Positions 1-9,088 of a DNA stretch of 38,864 bases are shown one piece after another. The position numbers and the translations under genes were made by a program. The stretch comes from Psychrobium sp. GTDB lineage: Bacteria; Pseudomonadota; Gammaproteobacteria; Enterobacterales; Psychrobiaceae. The notes beneath the pieces were generated by a model. That model did not search any database and was not told where the DNA came from. It saw only the letters and a program-made list of their open reading frames with translations. Location of the stretch: NCBI GenBank assembly GCA_013214905.1, contig JABSRV010000012.1:1-38864 (forward strand), in the 5' to 3' direction. Within the stretch, counting starts at the first letter, position 1. The number at the start of each line of letters is the position of its first letter.

Positions 1-480
1 GGTGCGGTAGTTATTGGTGCAAGCGAAGAGCCAGGAATTTTGTCTACCCACATTCATAGTGCGGGCAAGCACGTTGACATGTTAAAAGCAAAAATTCCTG
101 CACGTGATGATGCTAACTTTGATAGCGAAGACAACTATATCCAAATGAAAGGCAACGATGTCTTTAAATTTGCGGTGACTCAGTTAAGCAATGTGGTGAC
201 AGAAACATTAGCGGCGAACAAATTAGAAAAAGAAGACATCGATTGGCTAGTGCCGCATCAAGCGAATTATCGCATTATTGCCGCTACCGCAAAAAAATTG
301 GCGATGCCGATGGATCAAGTGGTATTAACGCTTAAAAAACACGGTAATACCTCAGCGGCCTCAGTGCCAATCGCCTTAGATGAAGCGATTCGAGATGGCC
401 GCATACAACGTGGCCAGTTATTGCTATTAGAAGCATTTGGCGCTGGATTCTCATGGGGATCGGCGTTAGTTCGCTATTAA
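1..480 (+). CDS. fabH: 3-oxoacyl-ACP synthase III (KAS III), 5' truncated by window edge
   Basis: Frame 1 is open from base 1 ([22 protein letters not shown]...). C-terminal KAS III motifs [12 protein letters not shown] and [14 protein letters not shown]; followed by fabD. Confidence 0.95.
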   Translation, partial: GAVVIGASEEPGILSTHIHSAGKHVDMLKAKIPARDDANFDSEDNYIQMKGNDVFKFAVTQLSNVVTETLAANKLEKEDIDWLVPHQANYRIIAATAKKLAMPMDQVVLTLKKHGNTSAASVPIALDEAIRDGRIQRGQLLLLEAFGAGFSWGSALVRY

Positions 481-589
481 AGCGGTGCCCATTGAAAACG
501 CAATAGATAGTGTTTTACACCGTTATAAAACCTGCAACTTCATTGATTGCGGCTATATATTAGATAAATAAGTATAAATAGGACAAAAC

Positions 590-1516
590 ATGTCAAAAAC
601 TGCCATAGTATTTCCTGGCCAAGGTTCACAATCTTTAGGCATGCTTAGCGACATCGCTGAGCAATACACAATTGTTGGTGAAACGTTTACTCAAGCATCC
701 AAAGTGTTGGGTTATGACTTATGGGCCTTAGTTCAAGACGGCCCTGTTGAGAATTTAAACCGTACAGATCGCACACAACCAGCGCTATTAGCTGCTAGTG
801 TTGCGTTATGGCGCGTATGGCAGCAAGAGAATGGCACCACGAGCGATTATTTAGCCGGTCACAGTTTGGGTGAATATTCAGCCTTGGTATGTAGCGGCGC
901 CATTGATTTCGCTGACGCGATAAAGTTGGTGCAGTTACGCGGTGAATACATGTTACAAGCCGTGCCAGAAGGTGTTGGTTCAATGGCCGCGATTATTGGC
1001 CTTGACGATGAAGCCATCGCCAAAGCGTGTCAAGACGCTGCGCAAGAGCAAGTAGTTGCTCCAGTGAATTACAACTCGCCTGGCCAAGTCGTTATTGCCG
1101 GCCATAAAGACGCGGTGGATCGCGCATCAATTTTGTGTAAAGAAGCAGGCGCTAAACGTGCTTTGCCATTGGCAGTGTCTGTGCCATCTCATTGCTCATT
1201 AATGCTGCCAGCGGCAGAAAAGCTAAAAGCAGCGCTAGAAACATTGCAAATTAATACACCAAATATTCCGGTCGTTAATAACGTTGATGTAGTGATTACT
1301 ACCGACAGTGCAAAAATTAAAGACGCATTGACTCGGCAGTTATTTAGCCCAGTACGTTGGTCTGAAACAGTGCAATTTTTGGCGGCAAATGGCGTGACCT
1401 CACAAATTGAAATGGGGCCGGGCAAAGTATTATCAGGTTTAGCTAAACGCATCGACAAGAGCGTGGTTGGCATAGCCACCAATGATCTTGCTGGTCTGCA
1501 AAAAGCGTTAAGCTAA
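590..1516 (+). CDS. fabD: Malonyl CoA-ACP transacylase
   Basis: 308 aa; FPGQGSQSLGML start and GHSLGEYSAL nucleophile elbow; FAS cluster context. Confidence 0.97.
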   Translation: MSKTAIVFPGQGSQSLGMLSDIAEQYTIVGETFTQASKVLGYDLWALVQDGPVENLNRTDRTQPALLAASVALWRVWQQENGTTSDYLAGHSLGEYSALVCSGAIDFADAIKLVQLRGEYMLQAVPEGVGSMAAIIGLDDEAIAKACQDAAQEQVVAPVNYNSPGQVVIAGHKDAVDRASILCKEAGAKRALPLAVSVPSHCSLMLPAAEKLKAALETLQINTPNIPVVNNVDVVITTDSAKIKDALTRQLFSPVRWSETVQFLAANGVTSQIEMGPGKVLSGLAKRIDKSVVGIATNDLAGLQKALS

Positions 1517-1518
1517 AA

Positions 1519-1555
1519 ATACCAATTCTAACCATTAATTTATTGGAATTGGCAT
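1519..1555. repeat. Short palindromic intergenic repeat (ATACCAATTC family)
   Basis: ATACCAATTC ... GAATTGGCAT, one mismatch, between fabD and fabG. Confidence 0.6.
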
Positions 1556-1579
1556 AATAAGAATACATGGAGCAACATA

Positions 1580-2320
1580 ATGAGTTTTAATTTTTCAGAA
1601 AAAGTCGTCTTAGTTACTGGCGCTAGCCGCGGTATTGGCCGTCAAATTGCCCAGCTGTTTGCTGATTCTGGCGCGACGGTTATCGGTACGGCAACCAGCG
1701 AGTCTGGCGCGCAGCGCATTAGCGATTATTTAGGTGAAAACGGTCACGGTCTTGTTTTAAACGTAACCGATAAAGAATCAATTGACGCACTTTTTGCTAC
1801 TATTAAGAGTGACTTTACTGGCGTTGACATCTTAGTGAATAACGCTGGCATTACTCGTGATAATTTAATGATGCGTATGAAAGATGACGAATGGGATGAC
1901 ATTATCTCTACTAACTTAACGTCAGTATTCAAGGTATCAAAAGCCGTATTACGCCATATGATGAAGAAACGTCAAGGTCGCATTATCAATATTGGTTCGG
2001 TGGTTGGCTCGTCAGGTAATCCTGGTCAAGTGAATTACTGCGCCGCAAAAGCGGGTCTGTTAGGATTAACTAAATCATTGGCTAAAGAAGTCGCGTCACG
2101 TGGTATTACGGTTAATACTGTATCACCTGGTTTTATTCAAACCGACATGACCGAAGAGCTAACTGATGAGCAAAAACAAGCCATTTTGGCACAAGTACCG
2201 GCGGCTCGATTAGGCAAGCCAGAAGAAATTGCAGCAGCCGTTGCGTTTTTGGCGTCTGACATGGCTGCTTACATCAGCGGCGAAACATTACACGTAAACG
2301 GTGGCATGTATATGTCATAG
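1580..2320 (+). CDS. fabG: 3-oxoacyl-ACP reductase
   Basis: 246 aa SDR: TGASRGIG, NNAGITRDNLMMRM, YCAAKAG catalytic motif; cluster context. Confidence 0.97.
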   Translation: MSFNFSEKVVLVTGASRGIGRQIAQLFADSGATVIGTATSESGAQRISDYLGENGHGLVLNVTDKESIDALFATIKSDFTGVDILVNNAGITRDNLMMRMKDDEWDDIISTNLTSVFKVSKAVLRHMMKKRQGRIINIGSVVGSSGNPGQVNYCAAKAGLLGLTKSLAKEVASRGITVNTVSPGFIQTDMTEELTDEQKQAILAQVPAARLGKPEEIAAAVAFLASDMAAYISGETLHVNGGMYMS

Positions 2321-2531
2321 TCTGTTCCTTGAACAAGCTATAATATAATGGCCGAATTAAGTTGATTCATAGCGAAATTTAGGCTATTTCTATACAAGTT
2401 GAGGTAAACATCGGTTAAATAACCGGTATTTTCTGGTTTGACCAGCATTTCTATAGTTGATTTGTTTGGTTAATCCTCTAAACTACCCCCATAAATTTTA
2501 GAAGTCTGTAACGAACAGGAAATAAATTACC

Positions 2532-2765
2532 ATGAGCATTGAAGAACGCGTTAAAAAAATTGTTATCGAACAGCTAGGTGTTAAAGAAGAAGAAGTAGTA
2601 ACTGGTGCATCATTTGTTGATGATCTAGGTGCAGATTCTCTAGACACAGTAGAATTAGTAATGGCTCTTGAAGAAGAATTCGATACTGAGATTCCAGACG
2701 AAGAAGCAGAAAAAATCACTACGGTTCAAGCTGCTATCGACTACGTAACTAGCGCTCAAGGTTAA
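2532..2765 (+). CDS. acpP: Acyl carrier protein
   Basis: 77 aa acidic protein with [20 protein letters not shown] phosphopantetheine site. Confidence 0.98.
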   Translation: MSIEERVKKIVIEQLGVKEEEVVTGASFVDDLGADSLDTVELVMALEEEFDTEIPDEEAEKITTVQAAIDYVTSAQG

Positions 2766-2782
2766 TCTTACCTTTTGAACTT

Positions 2783-2804
2783 AAAGGCGGCTTTTGCCGC
2801 CTTT
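2783..2804 (+). terminator. Hairpin terminator after acpP
   Basis: AAAGGCGGC-tttt-GCCGCCTTT followed by a T-rich tail (gttgtttc). Confidence 0.8.
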
Positions 2805-2869
2805 GTTGTTTCTGTCGTTTGACAAATTAAATAAAACTGAATTCATTAAAATTGAGAGTTATCTTCATT

Positions 2870-2915
2870 TTTTAGCTATTTGTTCTACGCTATATTGGCG
2901 AACCAATAGCTAAAA
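2870..2915. repeat. Perfect 11-bp inverted repeat between acpP and fabF
   Basis: TTTTAGCTATT (2870-2880) / AATAGCTAAAA (2905-2915). Confidence 0.6.
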
Positions 2916-2925
2916 GTTGAACATT

Positions 2926-2957
2926 ATACCAATTCAGATCATTGTCGGAATTGGTAT
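2926..2957. repeat. Short palindromic intergenic repeat (ATACCAATTC family)
   Basis: Perfect 10-bp arms ATACCAATTC-agatcattgtcg-GAATTGGTAT. Related copies at 1519-1555 and 5684-5712. Confidence 0.7.
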
Positions 2958-2986
2958 TAACATAATTACATTTTGAAAGGCTTAAC

Positions 2987-4228
2987 ATGACAAAACGTCG
3001 TATCGTAGTGACAGGCATGGGTATGGTATCGCCAGTGGGCAATACTGTGTCGCAAAGTTGGGACAACATTAAACTAGGCAAAAGCGGTATCGATAAGATC
3101 ACTGCCTTTGATACTAGTGCGTTCAGCACACACTTTGCCGGCGAAGTTAAAGACTTAGATCTAGAACACTATCTGCCTAAGAAAGAATCACGCCGCATGG
3201 ACAAGTTTATTCAATATGGTTTAGTGGCCGGCATTCAAGCGTTTGACGATTGTGCATTAGAGGTAACCGCTAAAAATGCACCGCGTATCGGTGTGGCGAT
3301 TGGTTCAGGCATGGGTGGCTTAGGATTAATTGAGTCAACTCGTGATCAAATGGCCAAGTCAGGCACTCGAAAAATATCACCATTTTTCGTACCTGGTACC
3401 ATCATCAATATGATTTCAGGCAACTTATCGATTAAGTATGGCTTGCAAGGTCCTAATATCGCCATCACCACCGCGTGTACAACCGGCGTGCATAACATAG
3501 GCAGTGCAGCGCGTATGATCGCCTATGGTGATGCTGACGTGATGATTGCTGGTGGCGCAGAAGCGGCTACGACCGAATTAGGTCTTGGCGGTTTTGGCGC
3601 AGCTAAAGCATTATCAACCAATAACGACAACCCACAGCAAGCATCACGCCCATGGGACAAAGATCGTGACGGTTTTGTGATGGGCGAGGGCGCCGGTGTT
3701 ATCGTATTAGAAGAGTACGAGCACGCAAAAGCACGCGGTGCAAACATCTACGCCGAGTTAAGCGGTTTTGGCATGAGCGGCGACGCGCACCATATGACTT
3801 CGCCACCAAGTGATGGCGCTGGCGCGGCAGCAGCAATGGTTAATGCAATTAACGATGCTGGCTTGCAAAAGAGCGATATCGCTTATATTAATGCACATGG
3901 TACATCAACACACGCAGGCGACAAGGCTGAAACCGCAGCGGTTAAAGCTGTATTTGGTGCTCATGCTTATGAGTTGGCGGTAAGTTCAACCAAATCGATG
4001 ACTGGTCACTTGTTGGGCGCTGCTGGAGCGGTTGAAGCCATATTCACCGTGATGGCATTGGTTGAGCAAATCATGCCACCAACCATCAATTTAGATAATC
4101 CTGATGAGGGTTGCGACTTAGATTTTGTTACCGATGGCGCTAGAAAAACTGTGATAGATCATGCCTTATGTAACTCATTTGGCTTTGGTGGTACTAACGG
4201 CTCGTTAGTCTTTAGCCGAATTAAGTAA
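2987..4228 (+). CDS. fabF: 3-oxoacyl-ACP synthase II (KAS II)
   Basis: 413 aa; [12 protein letters not shown] active-site region, [38 protein letters not shown]. Confidence 0.97.
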   Translation: MTKRRIVVTGMGMVSPVGNTVSQSWDNIKLGKSGIDKITAFDTSAFSTHFAGEVKDLDLEHYLPKKESRRMDKFIQYGLVAGIQAFDDCALEVTAKNAPRIGVAIGSGMGGLGLIESTRDQMAKSGTRKISPFFVPGTIINMISGNLSIKYGLQGPNIAITTACTTGVHNIGSAARMIAYGDADVMIAGGAEAATTELGLGGFGAAKALSTNNDNPQQASRPWDKDRDGFVMGEGAGVIVLEEYEHAKARGANIYAELSGFGMSGDAHHMTSPPSDGAGAAAAMVNAINDAGLQKSDIAYINAHGTSTHAGDKAETAAVKAVFGAHAYELAVSSTKSMTGHLLGAAGAVEAIFTVMALVEQIMPPTINLDNPDEGCDLDFVTDGARKTVIDHALCNSFGFGGTNGSLVFSRIK

Positions 4229-4229
4229 T

Positions 4230-4642
4230 ACCGCAAGCCTTTCAATCTTTTTTGAAAGGCTTGTTCTGAAAACCTTTCATACGGTTGTCCATTTTCAAAG
4301 GTTTGCAGCCAGTCATAATTATTGGCGATGCCAACGGGCGCCGCCTTTAATCTATCTATACCCTTTTGCAGGGCTTTATCGATATTTGCTGCTGCATTTC
4401 CTTTAGCGAACGCCGCTCTAATATTAAAGGTGTAAAAATTCGTTCTAGCTATATTATCCAGCGCTAGCTCATTAATGATTGGATACTCCTTTACTTGGAA
4501 AGTTAAACAAATATTGATGCACTCAATCGGTAATAATCAAATATTCGCTTAACTTATCCAATGATAATAGTCGCTGGTCTGCACGGCTATAAATGACAAA
4601 GGGCAACCGCCAGAGTACTGTTTTAGACCGCTCATAAGGCAT
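4230..4642 (-). pseudogene. Degenerate coding remnant, unidentified family
   Basis: Minus strand reads MPYERSKTVLWRLPFVIYSRADQRLLSLDKLSEYLIITD* (4642-4523), then in another frame, with no start codon, FQVKEYPIINELALDNIARTNFYTFNIRAAFAKGNAAANIDKALQKGIDRLKAAPVGIANNYDWLQTFENGQPYERFSEQAF. Composition is protein-like but broken by a frameshift. Confidence 0.5.
4234..4263. terminator. Candidate terminator hairpin downstream of fabF
   Basis: CAAGCCTTTCAA-tctttt-TTGAAAGGCTTG, perfect 12-bp arms starting a few bases after the fabF stop; no strong U-tract. Confidence 0.55.
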
Positions 4643-4779
4643 ATTTATATAACTTACATGTAGACTATTCAATAATAGCAAAGCGTTCATGACCAATTGC
4701 CTGAATTAATTGGAGCATCTGCTGATGTCTACTGTTAATCAGAAAATGAGGTGACAATAGCGTTCATCTCGAAGATAGT

Positions 4780-5043
4780 TTATTGACTGTAAATAAGCCA
4801 AAAAATAAGACAATTACTAAGTACTGTGCCATAAAAAATAGACTTGAAAGGTTGTTTCTTTGTTTTATGACGCAACTTGTTCTGGGCGATTAATGCCCCT
4901 GGCCAGCCGCCAAGTAAACTGAGTAAATGTAGAGTATTTTCTTGCGTTCTAAATTTACCATTGATGGCTGCGCGTTTATCAATGGCATAAACAATAAAGG
5001 TAACGAGCGACAGTAGGCCATAATACAGCAAAGTGTATTTCAT
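4780..5043 (-). CDS. DUF1294 family membrane protein
   Basis: YAIDKRAA...LLSLLGGWPGALIAQNKLRHKTKKQPF is the characteristic DUF1294 pattern. ORF extends to 5073; start at 5043 (MKYTLLYYG) preferred. Confidence 0.75.
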   Translation of the reverse strand: MKYTLLYYGLLSLVTFIVYAIDKRAAINGKFRTQENTLHLLSLLGGWPGALIAQNKLRHKTKKQPFKSIFYGTVLSNCLIFWLIYSQ

Positions 5044-5076
5044 TAGGTCGCTATCAATATCCACGTTAATCATTAC

Positions 5077-5646
5077 CTATTTAGTTAAAGCATGCCAAAA
5101 CATGTTAAATGCCGCATCACGATGCTGCTGATTATTACTCATTTTTTCATTTTCGATAAAATAGCGGCTAGTGCTAAAAAATAACCCTTCACAATTTTCA
5201 GCCATTAATTCGATAGGATATAGTGCTAGCACACCTTGTTGTTGACCTGTTTCGATGAGATCGATTAAAAAGCTTAACTCTTGTCTAAATACTTGCAAAC
5301 GATTCTGATGACTTAAAATTTGCAGCGTAGATATTTGCTGACAAAATTGCAATTTTTGAGGATTGTTAATCGCCCAATCGAGAGCATTATTCCAGAAACA
5401 TTCAGCCTTAGCTTTTAAGGTTGGTACTTGTTCTGTCGTTTGCACCGCTTGCTGTGCTAGATCTTTTTTAACGCTAAGATAAAGCTCAGTGATCAACGCT
5501 TCCTTATTGGGGAAATGATGAAACAAGGTACCTGTTGCAACACCTGCAGCCTTGACAATAGAGGAGGTAGAGGTTGCGTGAATACCGTTTTGACTAAACA
5601 AAGCTAACGCACTGTCTAAAATTTGTTGTTTTTTACTGGTAGCCAT
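5077..5646 (-). CDS. TetR/AcrR family transcriptional regulator
   Basis: N-terminal HTH: ILDSALALFSQNGIHATSTSSIVKAAGVATGTLFHHFPNKEALI. Confidence 0.92.
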   Translation of the reverse strand: MATSKKQQILDSALALFSQNGIHATSTSSIVKAAGVATGTLFHHFPNKEALITELYLSVKKDLAQQAVQTTEQVPTLKAKAECFWNNALDWAINNPQKLQFCQQISTLQILSHQNRLQVFRQELSFLIDLIETGQQQGVLALYPIELMAENCEGLFFSTSRYFIENEKMSNNQQHRDAAFNMFWHALTK

Positions 5647-5668
5647 ATGTTTTTACTCGATGAAATAT

Positions 5669-5728
5669 GCGGTGAACTAGAAGACCAACTCCACTAATAT
5701 AATGGAATTGGTATAACTCGTTCACCGC
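5669..5728. repeat. Nested inverted repeat between the aldehyde dehydrogenase stop and tetR start
   Basis: Outer arms GCGGTGAAC (5669-5677)/GTTCACCGC (5720-5728), perfect; inner ACCAACTCCA (5684-5693)/TGGAATTGGT (5703-5712), one mismatch. Confidence 0.6.
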
Positions 5729-5734
5729 CAATGA

Positions 5735-7162
5735 TTATCTTAGAAATATTTTTAAAATCATCTTTTGAATCATATTGCCATAAGGAGGATGTACTAACTT
5801 ACCGGTATTTAATCTGCCACGGGCGAGCACTGTTTTTGCTTTTGAAAAGGTTAAAAAACCTTCTTTACCGTGATAATGACCCATGCCAGATGGTCCAATC
5901 CCGCCAAAAGGTGCGTCTTCTGCGGCTACCTGAAAGATGGTTTCATTAATGCCAACACCACCAGAATGAGTTTGGCTTAACAACGTGCGCTGCGTGCTCT
6001 TGTCAAAACTCATAATATATAACGCCAATGGGCGAGGGCGCTGATTAATATAGCTTATCGCTTCATCTAATGATTGATAACCGACAATAGGTAAAATTGG
6101 ACCAAAGATTTCTGATTGCATTAACAACATGTCGTCGGTCGTATTAGTGACTAACTGCGTGGGCATATTACGCGAATCACTGCTAATAGACGCATCAGAG
6201 GCCGATACTACAGTTGCTCCTTTTTCTTTAGCGTCGTCTAGCCAGCTATTGAGTCGATTGAGCTGCGCGTCGTTAATGATGTTGGCGTAATCGTTACGGG
6301 TTTGTTCATTGCCGTACAATTTTTTGAATTGACGTTGATACTCGCTAATAAATTGCGGAATTTTTTCACTAGGACATAGCACATAATCCGGCGCGACACA
6401 TATTTGACCAGCGTTGAGGCATTTGCCATAAATTAATCGCTCAACGGCGGTGCTAACTTCCATGTCAGGCGCGACGACCACGGGAGATTTACCGCCCAAC
6501 TCTAGCGTTACTGGCGTTAAGTTTTCGGCGGCGGCGCGCATCACATGACGACCTACAGTCGTAGAGCCGGTAAATATTAGATGGTCAAACGGCAATTGTG
6601 TAAATTGCGCGGCGACATCGGCTTCACCTTCAATGACCGCTACCTGCTCTTGTGTAAATACGGTATTAAGCAACGTAATAATTACTTTATTGGTATGTGG
6701 AGTAAATTCAGACATCTTAATCATCGCTCTATTTCCTGCGGCAATAGCAGAAACCAGAGGACCAATCGACAACATCAAAGGGAAATTCCAAGGCACGACA
6801 ATGCCAATCACACCAAGTGGCTGATATTGGACTTTAACGGTAGCAGGGGATAATAATAATCCGGCAGAGCGGCGTTGTGTTTTCATCCACTTTTTTACCC
6901 GTTTAATGGTGTAATTGATATTCATCACAGAGGGTAAAATGTCGCCAATTAGAGTGTCGTTAGCAGGGCGCTGACCATAATCTTTATTTAATGCAGCAAT
7001 AATGGCGTCTTGTTGCTCCAAAATTGACGCTTTGAGCGCTTTGAGTAAAGTAATACGGTCATTAGCAGTTGGCGCTGGAGCGAGTTGATAAGCATCGCGT
7101 TGATTCTGTAATATCGATGTTAGCGATAATGGCGTATTTTGGCGCTCAATAGACGTGGACAT
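5735..7162 (-). CDS. Coniferyl-aldehyde dehydrogenase-type NAD(P)-dependent aldehyde dehydrogenase
   Basis: 475 aa; VTLELGGKSPVVV, NAGQICVAPDYVLC catalytic Cys, and C-terminal hydrophobic tail. Confidence 0.88.
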   Translation of the reverse strand: MSTSIERQNTPLSLTSILQNQRDAYQLAPAPTANDRITLLKALKASILEQQDAIIAALNKDYGQRPANDTLIGDILPSVMNINYTIKRVKKWMKTQRRSAGLLLSPATVKVQYQPLGVIGIVVPWNFPLMLSIGPLVSAIAAGNRAMIKMSEFTPHTNKVIITLLNTVFTQEQVAVIEGEADVAAQFTQLPFDHLIFTGSTTVGRHVMRAAAENLTPVTLELGGKSPVVVAPDMEVSTAVERLIYGKCLNAGQICVAPDYVLCPSEKIPQFISEYQRQFKKLYGNEQTRNDYANIINDAQLNRLNSWLDDAKEKGATVVSASDASISSDSRNMPTQLVTNTTDDMLLMQSEIFGPILPIVGYQSLDEAISYINQRPRPLALYIMSFDKSTQRTLLSQTHSGGVGINETIFQVAAEDAPFGGIGPSGMGHYHGKEGFLTFSKAKTVLARGRLNTGKLVHPPYGNMIQKMILKIFLR

Positions 7163-7189
7163 TACTCACTCCTGTGTGAATTATATGAA

Positions 7190-7207
7190 ACCGACTGATT
7201 GGTCGGT
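7190..7207. promoter_or_regulatory. Candidate TetR-type operator upstream of the aldehyde dehydrogenase
   Basis: ACCGAC-tgattg-GTCGGT palindrome about 28 bp upstream of the ald start; tetR is the next gene in the same direction. Confidence 0.5.
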
Positions 7208-7385
7208 CTAGCCATTAGAGTCTAAATTCGTACAAATTACAAACATTAATTTGTATTTATTGGTGGGGAATACTGTTTGAAATCAGAATGTCTTTGTAAT
7301 CTATCGAATATAAATTGTATTTTCATGCCTGTCCCTATCGTTATACAATATTTCTTTGCCACATAGTGATGGTTCGATGACTTGT

Positions 7386-8336
7386 TTATTTGAGTAATTC
7401 ATCATACCAATGATTGGTGGCGGCAAGTATTTGCAACGCGTAGTCGCGACTGATCATGATGAAATTAATTTTATCACCGGATTTTAGCTGTCCTAGTCGC
7501 GGTAGATCTGCACTAATGATGTTGGCAATACGGGGATACCCACCAATGGTCTGGCCATCGACACAAGAAATAATAGGTTGCCCAGACGGTGGAATTTGAA
7601 TACTGCCCTGCGTTAAGCCCGAAGATGAAATCACCATGGGCTGGTCAAATTCAAGCGTTTTAGCATGGAGTTGAATGCCCATTCTATTCAAATCTGCGCT
7701 AACCTTATAAGCTTGTGAGAAAAAGAGTGTTTTTTGTCGCTTTGTAAATTTGCTTGATTCAACTGATTCTGTACATCGCATGAGATAATTGCCGGGGTAA
7801 GGCATAAAGCATTCATCTGGCAGTGTTCTTTGCGGTAATGCGCATTGGTCTATTTTATTACTGTCGTCGTTACCGATTATTTTTAAATAGTCTCGGTTTT
7901 TAAACGCTCGATTTTTAAAACCACCAAAGCAAGCGGTTAAATGAGTAGAGTAACTAGCCAGCATCGGTGATATGTCTAATTCTCCAGTAAACGCGAGGTA
8001 AGCCCTTGCACCTTGTTGCAAGCTAGAAAATATTAAACAATCACCCAGCTCTACGTGGATCACTTGATTGTTATAAACCCGTTTTGAATTAAGGTGTAGC
8101 TCAAATTGAGCGCCGCAAACCGCTATTGTTAACGCATGATCAAATCGAATCGTGGGCCCAACTATGGCGATTTCAAGCACCGGTGAATCTAGAGGTTTAT
8201 TGAGTAGCCAATTGGCCATTCGCATCGAGTTTGCATCCATAGCTCCGCTTTGCGAGATACCTAGGTGCCTTTGTCCGTATCGCCCACCGTCTTGCAAGCT
8301 AGTTTGCAGGCCCGCTTTTATAAAATAAAAGCTCAT
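7386..8336 (-). CDS. pxpC: 5-oxoprolinase subunit C (biotin-dependent carboxyltransferase family)
   Basis: GLQTSLQDGGRYGQRHLGISQSGAMD motif; 4-bp overlap with pxpB. Confidence 0.92.
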   Translation of the reverse strand: MSFYFIKAGLQTSLQDGGRYGQRHLGISQSGAMDANSMRMANWLLNKPLDSPVLEIAIVGPTIRFDHALTIAVCGAQFELHLNSKRVYNNQVIHVELGDCLIFSSLQQGARAYLAFTGELDISPMLASYSTHLTACFGGFKNRAFKNRDYLKIIGNDDSNKIDQCALPQRTLPDECFMPYPGNYLMRCTESVESSKFTKRQKTLFFSQAYKVSADLNRMGIQLHAKTLEFDQPMVISSSGLTQGSIQIPPSGQPIISCVDGQTIGGYPRIANIISADLPRLGQLKSGDKINFIMISRDYALQILAATNHWYDELLK

Positions 8337-9088
8337 GGATTACCGTGGCCTTTGCGGGGTAATGCTCGCAAGTTATCTCGTTGTTCGATCTGCTTAAATT
8401 CTTGTTCACTAATGGCAACGAATTTAACTCTATCAAGCGGTGAGGCGATGACAGGCGATTGCCACTCGGGGTCAAATAACCTAATCGGAGTGCGACCAAT
8501 AATGTGCCAACCGCCAGGACTTTGCACCGGATAAATGCCGGTTTGATTACCGCCAATGCCGACCGAACCAGCATATATTCTGCTGGATGGGCTGGTCTTT
8601 CTGGGGCAGTTTAATGCGTTGTCCAAACCTCCGAGGTACAGAAAACCGGGTAAAAAACCTAGCATATGTACTAAATATTCCTTATTTGAATGGCGGGACA
8701 CTACTGCTGATTCGGTTAAATGACAGTAATCGGCTAGCTCAGACAAATCTGGTGCAAATACTTTGTCATAACAAACAGGGATCTCAATCAACTGCGATGC
8801 ATCGGTAACGACTGCAATTCTATTATCGCTAAGCGCATTAATTGAATAGTTAATAAAACGATTCAACTCAAGCTGAAATTGATTATCCAGCGCCGCCTGC
8901 ACAGTAAAGCAAATGGTCATGCTTTGATAACTTGGAATAATGTCTTCGACTTGGCCTGGAAATCTTTCTTTAACTAACTTGCAAATGTTAATGATTGCTA
9001 CAGAAAGCGCATGACCAATTTCTTTCTTGAAAACAATAGTCAATGCACGATCGCCATTATTAACAATGTTAAAGCCAATAGTATTCAT
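8333..9088 (-). CDS. pxpB: 5-oxoprolinase subunit B (KipI family)
   Basis: IPVCYDKVFAPDLSELADYC, GFLPGFLYLGGLD, PGGWHIIGRTPIRLFD motifs. Confidence 0.92.
   Translation of the reverse strand: MNTIGFNIVNNGDRALTIVFKKEIGHALSVAIINICKLVKERFPGQVEDIIPSYQSMTICFTVQAALDNQFQLELNRFINYSINALSDNRIAVVTDASQLIEIPVCYDKVFAPDLSELADYCHLTESAVVSRHSNKEYLVHMLGFLPGFLYLGGLDNALNCPRKTSPSSRIYAGSVGIGGNQTGIYPVQSPGGWHIIGRTPIRLFDPEWQSPVIASPLDRVKFVAISEQEFKQIEQRDNLRALPRKGHGNP

Noticed and set aside
5731-7000. Plus-strand ORFs 5731..5949, 6581..6853, 6633..6824
   Set aside because: Antisense to the aldehyde dehydrogenase; no domain-like pattern.
8299-8574. 91-aa minus-strand ORF
   Set aside because: Out-of-frame overlap across the pxpB-pxpC junction.
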